Below, in pieces: positions 7,201 to 7,982 of a stretch of 7,982 nucleotides of DNA. Position numbers and translations under genes: made by a program. Within the stretch, counting starts at the first letter, position 1; every line of letters begins with the position of its first letter. The stretch is from an uncultured Syntrophobacterales bacterium (GTDB lineage Bacteria; Desulfobacterota; Syntrophia; Syntrophales; UBA5619), in contig CAIUXU010000135.1 of NCBI GenBank assembly GCA_903903205.1, forward strand, positions 1-7,982, written 5' to 3'. The notes under the pieces were generated by a model. That model did not search any database, was not told where the DNA came from, and saw only the letters and a list, made by a program, of their open reading frames with translations.

Positions 7201-7686
7201 ATCAATGTCTACAGCGAACCGGATCAGGGCACGACCTTCAAGATTTATCTGCCTCGGCACATGGGTAAGACAGAACAGGCACGGACGGAAAAACCACAGG
7301 AACCGATCATGCGCGGGCAAGAGACCATCCTGTTGGTGGAGGACGAGCCGGCACTACTGGAGCTGAGCAAGCTCCTGCTCTCAACTCAGGGCTACCGGGT
7401 GCTGCCTGCCGGCACGCCGGGTGAGGCGATCCGTTTGGCGGGAGAGAACTCAGGTGAGATTCATCTGCTCATGACCGATGTGGTGATGCCCGGGATGAAC
7501 GGGCGGGATCTGGCAAAAAAACTGTTGGCCCTCTATCCACATCTCAAATGCTTGTTTACGTCGGGCTATACGGCCAATGTCATCGCCCACCATGGTGTCC
7601 TTGACGAAGGGGTGCATTTCATCCAGAAGCCCTTCTCCAGAGGAGACTTGGCCGCCAAGGTGCGGGAGGTGCTGGATCGTGAATAG
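4261..7686 (+). CDS. Membrane hybrid histidine kinase: Cache-HAMP-PAS-PAS-PAS-HisKA-HATPase-REC
   Basis: This is a 1141-residue inner-membrane sensor. TM1 (about 25-43) and TM2 (303-322) enclose a periplasmic region of about 260 residues resembling a double Cache domain, with RDYI at 145-148 and the GRPVMSK and AFVIAVPI stretches after it. A HAMP linker (about 323-376) and three PAS domains (about 385-500, 508-630, 636-757) follow; the first two end in DITDRR- or DITVRK-type junctions. The HisKA phospho-acceptor is H781 in HDFNN. The ATPase boxes are intact: N893, DDGCGM 936-941, FEPFFTTKG 950-958 and GKGTGLGLA 960-968. A C-terminal receiver (about 1022-1138) has acidic residues E1027, D1028 and E1029, phospho-acceptor D1073, S1101 and K1123. 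All catalytic residues are present. There is no HPt or DNA-binding domain, so its partner is elsewhere. The ligand is unknown; a C4 acid is only suggested by the upstream genes. GC content is visibly lower than in the upstream genes and uneven along the gene. Confidence 0.93.
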   Translation: MTTTTHRPPTTFSAIFQWRSLKTRVIIFTLSIFLIGIWSLAFYGGQMLHKDMEHLLGEQQFSTVSFIAAEVNAEFGARVEALKTIAKRITPAMISNPKNLQTLLEDQPIFYLLFNNGVAVGGLDGTVIAEFPPLPGRLGANFMERDYIIGPLKEGKVTIGRPVMSKLMHAPAFVIAVPIRDAQEKVIGVIAGVTDLRLPNFLDKVTESRYGKTGGYQLIAPQHKLIVTGTDKSRIMQPIAAPGINPLFDRYLQGFEGSGVVVDSRGLEVLLSAKQIPMAGWFIVARMPTEEAFAPVHALQKRVLLATIFLTLLLGVLTWWMLKRQLAPIFTTIGTLAALSDSDQPSHPLPITREDEIGKLIGGFNHLLETLGKREEALQESEDRQKRMLANISDVIAIMDKDGTLKYKSPNIKKWFGWQPEDLVGADGWETVHPEDIDRIQKEFFTLLDEDNSVKTVEYRYKCKDGSYKLIELTAVNLTNDPLIHGVLMNYRDITDRRQSEEEVGKERNLIANIMETSPVGITTVDSMGRITFANSKAIAILGLAKDQGSQLTYNAPTWCISALDGKPFPEDRLPFTLVMSTGKAVFDVQHAIQWPDGKRILLSINGAPMIDASGQVNGMVASIDDITVRKQAEENYRTLFREMIDGFALHEIICDEEGLPIDYRFLAVNPAFEHMTGLKAEELVGRTVLGVLPKTERYWIETYGRVALTGEPVLFENYAVELGKHFEVTAFQSAPKQFACIFADITDRKRAEEERAKLEAQLQQAQKMESVGRLAGGVAHDFNNMLGVILGHAEIALDQVDPAQPLHADLQEIRNAANRSADLTRQLLAFARKQVVSPKVLDMNDTISGMLKMLQRLIGEDINLAWLPAAHLWPVNIDPSQLDQILANLCINARDAIAGVGRITIETENIDFDNTYCTDHPGFTPGEYALLTVSDDGCGMDRETVDKIFEPFFTTKGIGKGTGLGLATIYGIVKQNSGFINVYSEPDQGTTFKIYLPRHMGKTEQARTEKPQEPIMRGQETILLVEDEPALLELSKLLLSTQGYRVLPAGTPGEAIRLAGENSGEIHLLMTDVVMPGMNGRDLAKKLLALYPHLKCLFTSGYTANVIAHHGVLDEGVHFIQKPFSRGDLAAKVREVLDRE

Positions 7687-7763
7687 GAATTGGATAGAAG
7701 AAATGGGTTAAACCGCTACAAAAAACCATCGGCTTCGACTCACGATTTCAATAAATAAAAAAT

Positions 7764-7896
7764 GATGATCTCGTCAAAAGTCGAAAATGCCCCAAAAACG
7801 TCATTCCGGTGAACACCGGAATCCAGAGATTTCAAAGTGTTACAAAAACACTGGACACCGGTTTTCACCGGTGTGACGACTTTTGACGAGGTCGTC
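7764..7896. repeat. Dispersed palindromic repeat, copy 2 (complete, MITE/REP-like)
   Basis: This 133-base non-coding element is bounded by terminal inverted repeats: gatgatctcgtcaaaagtcg at 7764-7783 pairs with 7877-7896 at 18 of 20 positions. Inside are three hairpins. The first is 7803-7811 with 7814-7822 (nine pairs). The second is AGTGTT 7836-7841 with AACACT 7847-7852. The third is ACACCGGT 7855-7862 with ACCGGTGT 7867-7874. The first and third are also near-inverses of each other, so the whole unit can fold into one long structure. No target-site duplication is obvious and it encodes no transposase. It could act as a bidirectional terminator-like or mRNA-stabilising structure after the sensor kinase gene, which lacks another clear terminator in 7687-7763. 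Confidence 0.85.
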
Positions 7897-7911
7897 TCAG
7901 ACGAGATCGTC
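7885..7911. repeat. Tandem 12-base palindromes at the right end of the repeat
   Basis: GACGAGGTCGTC (7885-7896) and GACGAGATCGTC (7900-7911) are near-identical, near-palindromic and 15 bases apart. Copy 1 of the repeat has only the first. The second ends five bases before the TTGACA of a likely promoter, so it may be an operator or a leftover of a second element end. Confidence 0.5.
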
Positions 7912-7915
7912 ACAT

Positions 7916-7944
7916 TTGACATTTGAATTTTTTATCGCTAGCAT
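7916..7944 (+). promoter_or_regulatory. Sigma-70-like promoter for the downstream gene
   Basis: A perfect -35 hexamer TTGACA (7916-7921) is followed after exactly 17 bases by TAGCAT (7939-7944), four of six matches to the -10 consensus, with a T-rich spacer. The expected start of transcription, near 7951, leaves a leader of about 25 bases before the ATG at 7975. The -35 box lies within a tandem ACATTTG repeat (7912-7925). Confidence 0.6.
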
Positions 7945-7960
7945 TCAGCCATTGAACACA

Positions 7961-7967
7961 AAGGAGG
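7961..7967 (+). promoter_or_regulatory. Strong ribosome binding site
   Basis: AAGGAGG is a full consensus Shine-Dalgarno site, seven bases before the ATG at 7975. Together with the promoter just upstream it indicates a real gene continuing past the window. Confidence 0.75.
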
Positions 7968-7974
7968 ATTGATT

Positions 7975-7982
7975 ATGGTTAC
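7975..7982 (+). CDS. Start of an unidentified gene cut by the window end
   Basis: Only ATG GTT AC is visible (Met-Val and an incomplete codon). The consensus ribosome site and the promoter upstream support a genuine, probably well-expressed gene. Its product cannot be told from this window. Confidence 0.6.

Noticed and set aside
7687..7763. Intrinsic terminator directly after the sensor kinase
   Set aside because: Only a weak four-base ATCG/CGAT pairing (near 7728-7746) without a following T run was found. The repeat just downstream is the better structured candidate.
1..7896. CRISPR array or composite transposon
   Set aside because: There are only two repeat copies, 7.8 kb apart, no spacers and no transposase or cas gene in the window.
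7740..7922. 60-codon minus-strand frame across the repeat
   Set aside because: It is the translation of the palindromic repeat (TPVKTGVQ and LDSG-HRND type words). From memory, this pattern turns up as spurious short proteins wherever such repeats occur.

Overview
The window looks like a bacterial chromosomal segment, most plausibly from a Desulfobacterota-type (deltaproteobacterial) or similar Gram-negative host. That guess rests on the style of the large PAS-rich hybrid histidine kinase and on dispersed REP-like hairpin repeats. No rRNA, tRNA or phylogenetic marker is present to confirm it. All supported genes are on the + strand.

Layout: bases 1-84 are the right part of a dispersed palindromic repeat. 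A leader of about 130 bases follows. Then come three closely spaced genes of high GC content: a four-carbon acid sugar kinase (DUF1537 family, 214-1551), a PdxA2-type NAD-dependent phospho-tetronate dehydrogenase (1665-2699) and a DASS/SLC13-type anion permease (2711-4156). A 104-base gap with no convincing terminator leads to a 1141-residue membrane hybrid sensor kinase (4261-7686), with order TM, Cache, TM, HAMP, PAS, PAS, PAS, HisKA, HATPase, REC. The last 300 bases hold a complete second copy of the repeat (7764-7896), an adjacent extra palindrome, a good sigma-70-like promoter and the first codons of another gene (7975 onward).

How the genes fit together (inference from family knowledge): the permease would import a C4 sugar acid such as D-threonate or D-erythronate. 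The kinase would phosphorylate it at O4, and the PdxA2-like enzyme would oxidise the 4-phospho acid at C3 with loss of CO2 to give dihydroxyacetone phosphate for central metabolism. The DASS-type permease is an interesting partner because TRAP or MFS carriers are common for such pathways. The downstream sensor kinase could detect an extracellular small molecule through its Cache domain. A link to the operon rests on adjacency only, and no DNA-binding response regulator lies in the window.

The most unusual non-coding signal is the 133-base repeat. It has 20-base terminal inverted repeats enclosing three hairpins, and two copies in the same orientation flank the whole gene block about 7.8 kb apart with 79 of 84 alignable bases identical. 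No clearly new enzyme system or defence system was seen.
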